The notes below the pieces were generated by a model, which was not told where the DNA came from, made no database searches, and saw only the letters and a program-made list of their open reading frames with translations. A DNA stretch of 6,497 nucleotides from positions 1 through 6,497 of the forward strand of contig CAMJKC010000096.1 in the NCBI GenBank assembly GCA_946406305.1, written 5' to 3'. This DNA comes from an uncultured Lachnospiraceae bacterium (GTDB lineage Bacteria; Bacillota; Clostridia; Lachnospirales; Lachnospiraceae). The position numbers and the translations under genes were made by a program. Of this stretch, positions 1-5,848 are shown in pieces; positions within the stretch are counted from its first letter, which is position 1; each line of letters begins with the position of its first letter.

Positions 1-54
1 CAAGTAGTGTTGAACTTGTAGAAGAGACAAGTAGTGTTGAACTTGTAGAAGAAA
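1..54 (+). repeat. 27-bp in-frame tandem repeat, at least two copies
   Basis: Bases 1-27 and 28-54 differ at one base and each encodes the nonapeptide SSVELVEET in the shared frame. A third, degraded copy starts at 55 (encoding SSIEDKEEET). The array touches the window edge, so more copies may lie upstream. It forms an acidic linker before the first Ig-like domain of the surface protein. Confidence 0.9.
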
Positions 55-3000
55 CAAGTAGCATTGAAGATAAAGAAGAAGAAACTACCAAGATTGAAAC
101 AGAAAAAGAACAAAATTTCGCTACACCAAGTGAATTAGTTTTAGATGAAGAAGTAATTGCGTCAAAAGAAATAGAAATAGATATTGCCACAAAAAGTGAA
201 TTGGAAGTTGTGGAAAATATAGTTTATGGAAATACTGAAAAAATTATTTCTAAAGTTGAATGTGTTGTTGAGCCTACAAAAACTTCTTATAATTATAATG
301 AACAAATAAATCTAAATGGATTAAAAATAAAAGTGACTTATGAAGATGGCTCTGAAGAAGAGATAGAGTATAATAATGACACAAAAGCTGATTTTAAGAT
401 AATAGTTGGTGGAAGTATAGGCGATAATTTAAAAGCAAGAGATATATCTGCAGTATCTGTCCAGTATAAAGAGAAAGAAGTAATATTTCCTGATTATAAA
501 AATATGAATCAAGTATCATATTATAGAATTACTATAAATAGTATTCCTTCTTATCAAGGCACAGCAAATAATATAGATGGAGGATATTATACTTTACCTA
601 AAAATGGTAATAAATGGGTTATAGGAGATAGTTTTAAAAATAATTTTAAAATAAAAGCACCAATCATTCAATATACAGAAAACTCTGATAAATATATCAT
701 TCCATTATTTTTATATGGGTTTGATGATGGTACATTTGAACCAACAGACATGCCATCTATAACTGATGTAAATATATATAGTCTTGATATATGTAGTAAA
801 ACACCTATTACTACTGTGACTAAAGCTGATGATTATTTGTTGGAGTTTAATTTTAGAAATAAGCCATTAAAAATATTTATCAATGTAAATGATGCTGGTG
901 AAGTTAAATTTACTAGGGATATAGATTATGGATATACAAGTATGTCTATAAAAGATTATCCGACAAAATTAGATTATATAGAAGGTGATACTTTTGATCC
1001 TACAGGTCTTGAGATTTCACTTTTGAATTCAGCTGGGACAGAGACTGATGTAAGTATAGGCTATACTATCTATTCTCTTAAAAGTAAATATAAATATGAA
1101 TTTGAATTTGAACCAAGCTTGGATACCCCACTTACTAAGGAAGATAATAAAGTAACAGTTATATTTAGAGGTGTAAGAAAAGATATAAATATAAATGTGC
1201 ATGAAAATACTGGAAATAATGTAGAAGTTACATTTGATTATATTTTTGATGATTATTACTATGGAAGATATATAAGAAACACTATAAGTAGAGGATCAAA
1301 AATCACAATTCCAAAAGTAAAAACTTATGAAGGATATAAGTTTATAGGTTTTAGAGTAAAGCAAGCTGATAATAGTTATGTAGATTTCACAGCTGATACT
1401 ATAGTTAATGATAATATTACTATAGAGGCTCATTGGGAAAAAGAAAAATATAAAGTAATGTTATATGAAAATAGAGCAGATAGACTGAATCCAAATAAAA
1501 TCATATATACTTTTAATAGAGAATATGGAGAAGAACTATTATTACCAAAAACAAAAGAAGAACTTAAAGAAATAACAGGAATAGAAAAGAAAGGTTATAG
1601 ATTTAAAGGATTTGAATACAACTATACTGGTAATGAATTTAAAATAGTTGACAAGGTAGATGCCGATTTTGCAGGAAATATAGCATTGATATTGCTGTGG
1701 GAAGTTGCAGATTGGCAAATCAATTATGACTATGATGGTGGTACATATATTGATAATTATGGAAGTTTTGTATTACAAAATAGTTATAGATATAGTAGTA
1801 GTTTCGGAGCAAATGTTTCACTCCCATACCAAGCTAATTTAAAGAAAAAAGGATATGTATTTAAAGGTTGGAAAGAAGTAGGTGGAAATGAAATTTTTAA
1901 ATGGATATTAAAAAATGAAGAAAAAGACTGGAATATAAAAGCTGTGTGGGAAGTCGCACAATATGAATCTATCACATTATATAATCTTTCATATAAAGTA
2001 AAAACAAAATATGGCGAAGGTGATAATTTTAACCCACAATATTTAAAGATAGAAGTAAAGTATTCAAATGCTGACTATACTGAAAGAATAGAATATAATG
2101 ATGAGACTAAAAATGATTTTATTTTTAGTCCATCACTTACTACTCCACTTTCTAAAACTGATACTAAAGTTACAGTTACTTATCATGGTTGCTCAGTTGA
2201 TATACCTATACAAGTAGAAGGCGGTTGGAATATTAATTTTAATTTTAATGGTGGAGCGTTTGGTTTAGATTCAACTTCAAATGTTAGACCTGAATCAGAA
2301 GAGACTGCACTCGCTAGTCCGATAAGACAAGGGTATACATTTAAAGGCTGGTATGAAGCTAGTGATTTTTCAGGAAATAGCATTTCAAAAATTCCAGCTA
2401 ATACCAAAAGAGATGTGACAGTATATGCTAAATGGGAAGAAAAAAAATATAATATCACATACAATGCTAATGGTGGAACATGTGTAGCAGGATATAGTCT
2501 TAAAACAAATAGATTGTATTCAGAGGCTGTCACACTTCCTACAAGTGCAGAAATTACAAAAAACGGAAACACTTTTGGTGGCTGGTATGAAACTAATGAT
2601 TTCTCTGGAAGCAGTGTGTCAAGTATAAATGCAAATACAACTTCAAATAAAACTTTCTATGCTAAATGGAATCCAATAACTTATACAGTTACATTTAATA
2701 TTACTGGTGGAACTATAGATGAAGGCGAGTTTAATGAATATACTTATGGAGATCAAAAAAACCTTCCTACAAAAATAACGATTACAGAAGCTGGAAAGGT
2801 GTTTGGTGGCTGGTATTTAAATGATAGTTTTACAGGAAGTAAAATAACTAAAATATCATCTACTGATTATGGTGATAAAGTATTTTATGGAAAAATACAA
2901 AATAAATCAAATCCTATAGTACCTTCTGGTGGTGGTAATAATGGTGGTGGCGGTGGTGGTGGAGGCGGCGGTGGAGGCGGCGGTGGCGGCGGTGGCGGCC

Positions 3001-3491
3001 GACTCTCTGCAGCAGATTTACCAAATGGATTTGGCGTAGGAACTCCTACTACAAAAGTATTATTAAATAAAAACATAAATGCGCATGTGCTTAACACTAA
3101 TATAGTATGGAGTGTTGATGAAGTATCAAAGAAGAGCAAGATGACTCACACTGATTTAAGTGGAGTGTCTTTACCAGCTGCAAACGGTTTTTATATAGTC
3201 ACAAGAACCGAACAAGTAAATCAAAATGGATTATTAGTTCCTACTATTATATCTGATACTTATTATTTTGATACTAACGGATTTATGGTTACAGGCTGGG
3301 TGGAAACACCAGATCTCAAAAAATATTTCTTTAATGTAGATAAAAATTCTGAAGAAGGTAAAATGGCTATCGGCTGGAAACAAATCGATGGAAGCTGGTA
3401 TTATTTTATCGAAGACGGAAGTATGCTTGTGAATGCCATGACCCCAGATGGTTACCTAATAGGTGCCGATGGTAAGATGGTGGTGCAGTAA
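1..3491 (+). CDS. Large modular surface protein, Ig-like and InlB B-repeats, wall-binding tail (5' partial)
   Basis: The reading frame is open from the window edge (first full codon at 3), so 1162 residues are seen and the true start and any signal peptide lie upstream. The TTG at 201 is only an internal Leu codon. Order by nucleotide: acidic linker with SSVELVEET repeats (3-200); Ig-like domain 1 (about 240-543); an unassigned region (560-930); Ig-like domain 2 (931-1206); B-repeats 1-3 (1218-1962), each ending in a W preceded by small or hydrophobic residues (AHW, LLW, AVW); Ig-like domain 3 (1965-2220); B-repeats 4-6 (2226-2910) with FNGG/ANGG and FGGWYE..DFSG signatures; polyglycine hinge (2928-2999); and a C-terminal region with aromatic repeats such as TYYFDTNGFMVTGW and GSWYYF, ending GYLIGADGKM (about 3258-3488). 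No LPXTG anchor is present. InlB-type B-repeats and Ig-like domains are common in adhesins, and choline/cell-wall-binding-type repeats hold proteins on the wall non-covalently; extracellular attachment here is inferred. The ligand is unknown. No terminator follows the stop. Confidence 0.88.
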   Translation, partial: SSVELVEETSSVELVEETSSIEDKEEETTKIETEKEQNFATPSELVLDEEVIASKEIEIDIATKSELEVVENIVYGNTEKIISKVECVVEPTKTSYNYNEQINLNGLKIKVTYEDGSEEEIEYNNDTKADFKIIVGGSIGDNLKARDISAVSVQYKEKEVIFPDYKNMNQVSYYRITINSIPSYQGTANNIDGGYYTLPKNGNKWVIGDSFKNNFKIKAPIIQYTENSDKYIIPLFLYGFDDGTFEPTDMPSITDVNIYSLDICSKTPITTVTKADDYLLEFNFRNKPLKIFINVNDAGEVKFTRDIDYGYTSMSIKDYPTKLDYIEGDTFDPTGLEISLLNSAGTETDVSIGYTIYSLKSKYKYEFEFEPSLDTPLTKEDNKVTVIFRGVRKDININVHENTGNNVEVTFDYIFDDYYYGRYIRNTISRGSKITIPKVKTYEGYKFIGFRVKQADNSYVDFTADTIVNDNITIEAHWEKEKYKVMLYENRADRLNPNKIIYTFNREYGEELLLPKTKEELKEITGIEKKGYRFKGFEYNYTGNEFKIVDKVDADFAGNIALILLWEVADWQINYDYDGGTYIDNYGSFVLQNSYRYSSSFGANVSLPYQANLKKKGYVFKGWKEVGGNEIFKWILKNEEKDWNIKAVWEVAQYESITLYNLSYKVKTKYGEGDNFNPQYLKIEVKYSNADYTERIEYNDETKNDFIFSPSLTTPLSKTDTKVTVTYHGCSVDIPIQVEGGWNINFNFNGGAFGLDSTSNVRPESEETALASPIRQGYTFKGWYEASDFSGNSISKIPANTKRDVTVYAKWEEKKYNITYNANGGTCVAGYSLKTNRLYSEAVTLPTSAEITKNGNTFGGWYETNDFSGSSVSSINANTTSNKTFYAKWNPITYTVTFNITGGTIDEGEFNEYTYGDQKNLPTKITITEAGKVFGGWYLNDSFTGSKITKISSTDYGDKVFYGKIQNKSNPIVPSGGGNNGGGGGGGGGGGGGGGGGGGRLSAADLPNGFGVGTPTTKVLLNKNINAHVLNTNIVWSVDEVSKKSKMTHTDLSGVSLPAANGFYIVTRTEQVNQNGLLVPTIISDTYYFDTNGFMVTGWVETPDLKKYFFNVDKNSEEGKMAIGWKQIDGSWYYFIEDGSMLVNAMTPDGYLIGADGKMVVQ
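2928..2999 (+). repeat. Polyglycine-coding GC-rich tract (GGN)n
   Basis: Three Gly codons, two Asn codons, then 19 consecutive Gly codons (2943-2999): 8 GGT, 9 GGC and 2 GGA. The 57-bp run is 82% GC (47 of 57), within an otherwise roughly 30% GC gene. It contains a 12-bp unit, GGAGGCGGCGGT, twice in tandem (2961-2984), then shorter GGCGGCGGT-like units. It sits between the last B-repeat and the wall-binding tail and should act as a flexible hinge. Confidence 0.93.
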
Positions 3492-3505
3492 ACATTTTAT
3501 TCATA

Positions 3506-3534
3506 TTGACAAATTAGTTTTTGTATAATAAAAT
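3506..3534 (+). promoter_or_regulatory. Sigma-A-type promoter of the antitoxin RNA
   Basis: A perfect TTGACA -35 (3506-3511), a 17-bp spacer and a TAAAAT -10 (3529-3534) predict a start near 3541. It lies 15 bp after the surface-protein stop and about 27 bp before the first pseudoknot repeat, as expected for a type III antitoxin promoter. Confidence 0.8.
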
Positions 3535-3540
3535 AATATC

Positions 3541-3649
3541 ATTAAGAAAATCAGTATTTTTTTGCCGCTGACCGATATGCGGATAATAAATGGTCGGGTT
3601 GATAAGTTTGCCGCTAACCGACATGCGGGATATAAGTAGTCGGTTTTTT
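3541..3649 (+). ncRNA. cptI: Type III antitoxin RNA (CptI-like), two pseudoknot repeats
   Basis: The predicted transcript starts near 3541 and ends in a U-tract at 3644-3649. It carries two 46-nt direct repeats. Each has stem 1 CCGC/GCGG (3565-3568 with 3579-3582; 3611-3614 with 3625-3628) interleaved with stem 2, so the arms come in the order S1-S2-S1'-S2' of an H-type pseudoknot. Stem 2 in the second unit is ACCGAC/GTCGGT (3617-3622 with 3639-3644). In the first unit it is CCGA/TCGG plus a T-G wobble (3572-3576 with 3593-3597), or alternatively GACC/GGTC. In type III systems such RNA is cut by the toxin into single repeats that assemble with and inhibit it; that role is inferred here from the neighbouring toxin. 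The CptI name rests on toxin likeness, repeat length and low copy number, recalled from family knowledge. Confidence 0.78.
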
Positions 3650-3652
3650 ATT
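3561..3652 (+). repeat. Two tandem 46-nt direct repeats (antitoxin units)
   Basis: Units 3561-3606 and 3607-3652 align without gaps. Both begin TTTGCCGCT, continue ACCGA, ATGCGG and an A/T-rich linker, then TCGG, exactly 46 nt apart. Differences fall mostly in the A/T-rich linkers and the tail, while the two GC stem arms are kept. Two copies only, with no spacer, so this is not a CRISPR array. Confidence 0.88.
3616..3649 (+). terminator. Intrinsic terminator formed by the last antitoxin repeat
   Basis: AACCGAC (3616-3622) pairs with GTCGGTT (3639-3645) across a 16-nt loop, followed by a run of T (3644-3649, then ATTT). These bases are also the second stem of the second pseudoknot. A terminator between repeats and toxin gene is typical of type III systems and would set a high antitoxin-to-toxin transcript ratio, with the toxin made by read-through. 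Confidence 0.65.
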
Positions 3653-3653
3653 T

Positions 3654-3660
3654 AGGAGAG
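3654..3660 (+). promoter_or_regulatory. Ribosome binding site fixing the GTG start of the toxin
   Basis: AGGAGAG at 3654-3660 lies five bases before the GTG at 3666, ideal spacing for this non-ATG start. It lies directly after the antitoxin terminator, so only read-through transcripts carry it. Confidence 0.8.
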
Positions 3661-3665
3661 AAATA

Positions 3666-4118
3666 GTGATAGATAATGGTTTTTATATAATAAAAGATGA
3701 ATTCTTTGATATGGTCGATGACAAGAACTTAAAGAAAAACAAAGGTCAGAATCGACCACATTATTATTGTGTGTATTATAAAGATTTTTATTGGATGATA
3801 CCTTTATCAACACAAATAGAAAAATATCAGAGTATTATTGATAAAAGATTAAGTAATAATCAGCCTTGTGATATTTTGCATATTGCAAGACTTGATAATG
3901 GCAAGAAAAGTGTGTTTTTAATTCAAGATATATTTCCAATCACTGCAATGTATATTGAAAGAGAATATACTTTTTTTAATAAACCATATGTTTTAACAAG
4001 TGAAAAACTTATAAAACAAATAAAAAAGAAAGCAAAAAAGATAATAAATTTAGCTTTATCAGGAGTTAAATTAATGCCAACTCAAATAAATGTAAAATCA
4101 ATAATAGATAAATTATAA
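3666..4118 (+). CDS. cptN: Type III toxin-antitoxin system toxin, CptN/ToxN-like endoribonuclease
   Basis: 150 residues, GTG start with a strong ribosome site. ToxN/CptN family toxins are small endoribonucleases (about 150-170 aa) that cleave mRNA and their own repeat antitoxin RNA in the cytoplasm. Visible motifs are a basic KNKGQNRPHYY segment (residues 24-34), the strand YWMIPLST (42-49) followed by Q-IEKY, which corresponds to the LAPLTS region of ToxN, a second strand FLIQDIFPIT (84-93), which matches the ToxN LINLKFMIP region, and a Lys-rich C-terminal helix (114-126, EKLIKQIKKKAKK). Lys, Arg and Ser/Thr in the first two motifs are the likely active-site or RNA-contact residues, by analogy only. 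The gene sits 13 nt after two pseudoknot RNA repeats and their terminator, the diagnostic context for this family. CptN is preferred over ToxN/TenpN from the RPHYY..YWMIPLS pattern and the two repeats near 45 nt. Such modules can act in phage abortive infection or element maintenance; which applies here is unknown. Confidence 0.82.
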   Translation: MIDNGFYIIKDEFFDMVDDKNLKKNKGQNRPHYYCVYYKDFYWMIPLSTQIEKYQSIIDKRLSNNQPCDILHIARLDNGKKSVFLIQDIFPITAMYIEREYTFFNKPYVLTSEKLIKQIKKKAKKIINLALSGVKLMPTQINVKSIIDKL

Positions 4119-4170
4119 AATAAATACAGGTGTAAATGTAATAATATAGTTTAATTGGGAGTTTTAATCT

Positions 4171-4647
4171 ATGCGTGTTATACCAACTTTCTATATAAAA
4201 ACTAAAAAAACTAAAAATAAAATAATTTATATTTTTAAACAGCATACGCAAGATATGTCTATTACACCAGTACCAAAAGAATATAGTGATTATAAAAATA
4301 GGCAGTTCTTTTTAGGGGATATAAATATAACTGGTGATGAATTTTTTTTAAGAAGAAATAATTTTTGGCACGATGAAATAGGGATTAAAATTATAGACAA
4401 CAATATTGACAGAACCATTCAATATCAACTTGGTGCAGGTGATACACTTAGAAATATATTTACCTTATGTATGATTATTGCATTTGTTATTGGTTGTGTT
4501 CTTGATAAAGTGTTAAATAACTCAATGATACCAAATTACATTTTGCTGGGATTGGGGGTAATCATTCCATCGATTTTAGCGTCTATTCAAAGAAGAAAAG
4601 CAGAAAAGGTAATCAAAAGTAAAATTGAAAGCTTGTTTTCTAAATAA
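4171..4647 (+). CDS. Hypothetical protein with two predicted membrane helices
   Basis: 158 residues that I do not recognise. The N-terminal 28 residues are basic (KTKKTKNK). A soluble segment follows, rich in Asn, Asp and aromatic residues (about 30-92, containing YKNRQFFLGD and FFLRRNNFWHDEIG). Then come two hydrophobic helices (about 94-112 and 120-138) separated by a short NNSMIPN turn, and a basic tail RRKAEKVIKSK. Positive charges at both ends suggest both termini are in the cytoplasm, with a short outside loop. The ATG at 4171 has GGGAG nine bases upstream; the next Met (4255) has no ribosome site. The gene lies 52 bp after the toxin with no terminator or convincing promoter between, and is followed by a strong terminator, so it may be transcribed with the toxin. 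Whether it belongs to the toxin-antitoxin module or is passenger cargo cannot be told. Confidence 0.7.
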   Translation: MRVIPTFYIKTKKTKNKIIYIFKQHTQDMSITPVPKEYSDYKNRQFFLGDINITGDEFFLRRNNFWHDEIGIKIIDNNIDRTIQYQLGAGDTLRNIFTLCMIIAFVIGCVLDKVLNNSMIPNYILLGLGVIIPSILASIQRRKAEKVIKSKIESLFSK

Positions 4648-4664
4648 TAGATTTCTTAATATAT

Positions 4665-4687
4665 AAAGGGCTTTAAGCCCTTTTTTT
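4665..4687 (+). terminator. Intrinsic terminator after the toxin/membrane-protein unit
   Basis: AAAGGGC (4665-4671), a TTTAA loop, and GCCCTTT (4677-4683) form a 7-bp stem followed by a run of T to 4687. It ends the upstream unit just before the hrcA promoter. Confidence 0.9.
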
Positions 4688-4689
4688 AG

Positions 4690-4718
4690 TTGAAAAAAGG
4701 ACAATTTTTTGATAAAAT
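4690..4718 (+). promoter_or_regulatory. Sigma-A-type promoter of hrcA
   Basis: TTGAAA (4690-4695), 17-bp spacer, TAAAAT (4713-4718), predicting a start near 4725. It lies right after the preceding terminator and just upstream of the CIRCE-like operator, so HrcA binding would cover the first transcribed bases. Confidence 0.72.
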
Positions 4719-4730
4719 AATATATAAATA

Positions 4731-4757
4731 TTAGCAATATAAGATAAATAGTGCTTA
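4731..4757 (+). promoter_or_regulatory. Degenerate CIRCE operator (HrcA binding site)
   Basis: Left arm TTAGCAATA (4731-4739), nine-base spacer (4740-4748), right arm TAGTGCTTA (4749-4757). The CIRCE consensus is TTAGCACTC-N9-GAGTGCTAA; each arm matches 7 of 9 and the N9 spacing is exact. Its place just after the predicted transcription start of hrcA fits the autorepression known for HrcA in Firmicutes. The inner arm bases, normally CTC/GAG, are the ones that deviate. Confidence 0.72.
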
Positions 4758-4769
4758 TATTTATAAGCA
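4752..4769. repeat. Perfect 18-bp palindrome in the hrcA leader
   Basis: TGCTTATA (4752-4759), TT, TATAAGCA (4762-4769). It overlaps the right arm of the CIRCE-like site and ends 13 bp before the hrcA start codon, where a ribosome site would be expected but none is clear. It could be a weak RNA hairpin or a second protein-binding site; a chance palindrome in AT-rich DNA is possible. Confidence 0.5.
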
Positions 4770-4782
4770 AAGTTGTGTTTTT

Positions 4783-5847
4783 ATGGCAAAAAAGAAAGAT
4801 GAAAAAAATGAATTAATGAAAACCAGCCCTCTTGATGATAGACAAAGAGAGATTTTAGTTGCGATAATAAAAATTTATCTTGAAACTGGTGAACCTGTAG
4901 GCTCAAGAACTATTAGTAAAAGACTAGATGAGAGTTTAAGTAGTGCAACTATTCGTATTGTAATGTCTGATCTTGAAGAATATGGTTATATTTTAAAACC
5001 TCATACATCAGCAGGTCGTATTCCTTCTGATAAAGGTTATAGGTTTTATGTTGACAATTTGATGAGGGAAAAAGAAAATGAGATAAAAGAGCTTCATACA
5101 GAATTTAATAAACGTATAGATAAACTTGAAGATATGTTTAAGACTCTTGTGCAAAATATTGCTATAGATACAAATTACGCTGCACTCATAAAAGGTCCTA
5201 CTATAAAAGAAAATAAAATTAAATACACTCAGATTTCAAATCTTGAAGAAGATAAAATATTAGTAGTAGTAGTCCTTGAAGGAAATGTAGTAGAGACTAC
5301 TATAGTAGAAATAAATAAAATACTTAGTGCGAAAGATTTACTTGATATGTCAGTAGCATTAAATAAAATATTATCAGGAATAAATTTCTCTGATGTAGGT
5401 ATAGATACTATAAAAAATGAGATAGAAAATCTAAATTCATATAAAGAAGAAATAAAATTAATAGTTGATTCGCTTATTAAAAAAGCTACCACTTCACATA
5501 ATGATAATAATATCTGGACAAGTGGTGCAAATAATTTCTTTAAGTATAAAGATTTAGTAGAAAATGAAAATATAAGTAGTCTTGTAGAAACATTTGAAAA
5601 GAAGCAAGAGCTTGCAAAACTTGTGGATGTAAATAATGAAAATGCACAAGCTGGACTTAGAGTATACATAGGTGATGAGACAAATGTAGATAGTATGAAA
5701 GATTGCTCTGTAATCACTGCTAATTGTGATTTTGGAAATGGTATAAAAGGAACTATAGGTGTAGTCGGACCAAAGCGAATGGATTATGAGAAAGTTATAA
5801 AAACTATCGGTAATACTGTAAAAAGTATGCAAGATGGACTTAAATAA
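4783..5847 (+). CDS. hrcA: Heat-inducible transcription repressor HrcA
   Basis: 354 residues, close to the usual 340-350. HrcA binds CIRCE operators as a dimer and represses class I heat-shock genes, with activity assisted by GroEL. Seen: an N-terminal winged helix (about 17-90) beginning LDDRQREILVAI, the EPVGSRTISK segment (37-46), the recognition-helix region SSATIRIVM (53-61), and the family signature HTSAGRIPSDKGYRFYVD (74-91). A middle GAF-like region (about 120-320) follows, and the closing motif IGVVGPKRMDY (325-335). The recognition helix normally reads ATIRNEM or a close variant; here the usually fixed Asn is Ile59. The start chosen is the first ATG, giving a 15-residue Lys-rich lead-in; Met12 (4816) is an alternative, and neither has a clear ribosome site. 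The gene stands alone: a terminator follows and grpE-dnaK-dnaJ, its usual partners, are not adjacent. Regulation is probably by its own CIRCE-like site. Confidence 0.97.
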   Translation: MAKKKDEKNELMKTSPLDDRQREILVAIIKIYLETGEPVGSRTISKRLDESLSSATIRIVMSDLEEYGYILKPHTSAGRIPSDKGYRFYVDNLMREKENEIKELHTEFNKRIDKLEDMFKTLVQNIAIDTNYAALIKGPTIKENKIKYTQISNLEEDKILVVVVLEGNVVETTIVEINKILSAKDLLDMSVALNKILSGINFSDVGIDTIKNEIENLNSYKEEIKLIVDSLIKKATTSHNDNNIWTSGANNFFKYKDLVENENISSLVETFEKKQELAKLVDVNNENAQAGLRVYIGDETNVDSMKDCSVITANCDFGNGIKGTIGVVGPKRMDYEKVIKTIGNTVKSMQDGLK

Positions 5848-5848
5848 A

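Noticed and set aside
201..203. TTG as the start codon of the surface protein
   Set aside because: The frame is open back to the window edge with coding-like acidic repeats upstream, and no ribosome site precedes 201; it is an internal Leu codon.
2885..3139. Minus-strand reading frame with a polyproline run
   Set aside because: It is the complement of the polyglycine tract inside a well-supported plus-strand domain protein, and has no ribosome site.
3400..3491. LPXTG sortase anchor at the surface-protein C-terminus
   Set aside because: No LPXTG-like motif, hydrophobic segment or charged tail; the end matches wall-binding aromatic repeats instead.
3524..3529. TATAAT as the -10 of the antitoxin promoter
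   Set aside because: It is only 12 bp from TTGACA, too short; TAAAAT at 3529 has the correct 17-bp spacing.
3561..3652. Riboswitch (preQ1 or tandem guanidine type) upstream of the 150-aa gene
   Set aside because: The tandem pseudoknots prompted this, but conserved aptamer loop bases are not seen, and the downstream gene is a toxin-like protein rather than a transporter or biosynthetic enzyme.
3561..3652. Minimal CRISPR array
   Set aside because: The two units are directly adjacent with no unique spacer, and no cas gene is present.
4119..4170. Separate promoter for the two-helix membrane protein
   Set aside because: TAATAT-like sequences occur but no acceptable -35 lies at the right distance in this AT-rich gap.
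5554..5832. Minus-strand reading frames opposite hrcA (also 5229-5717)
   Set aside because: They are antisense to conserved HrcA motifs, with low-complexity Ser/Phe/Ile composition and no ribosome site.
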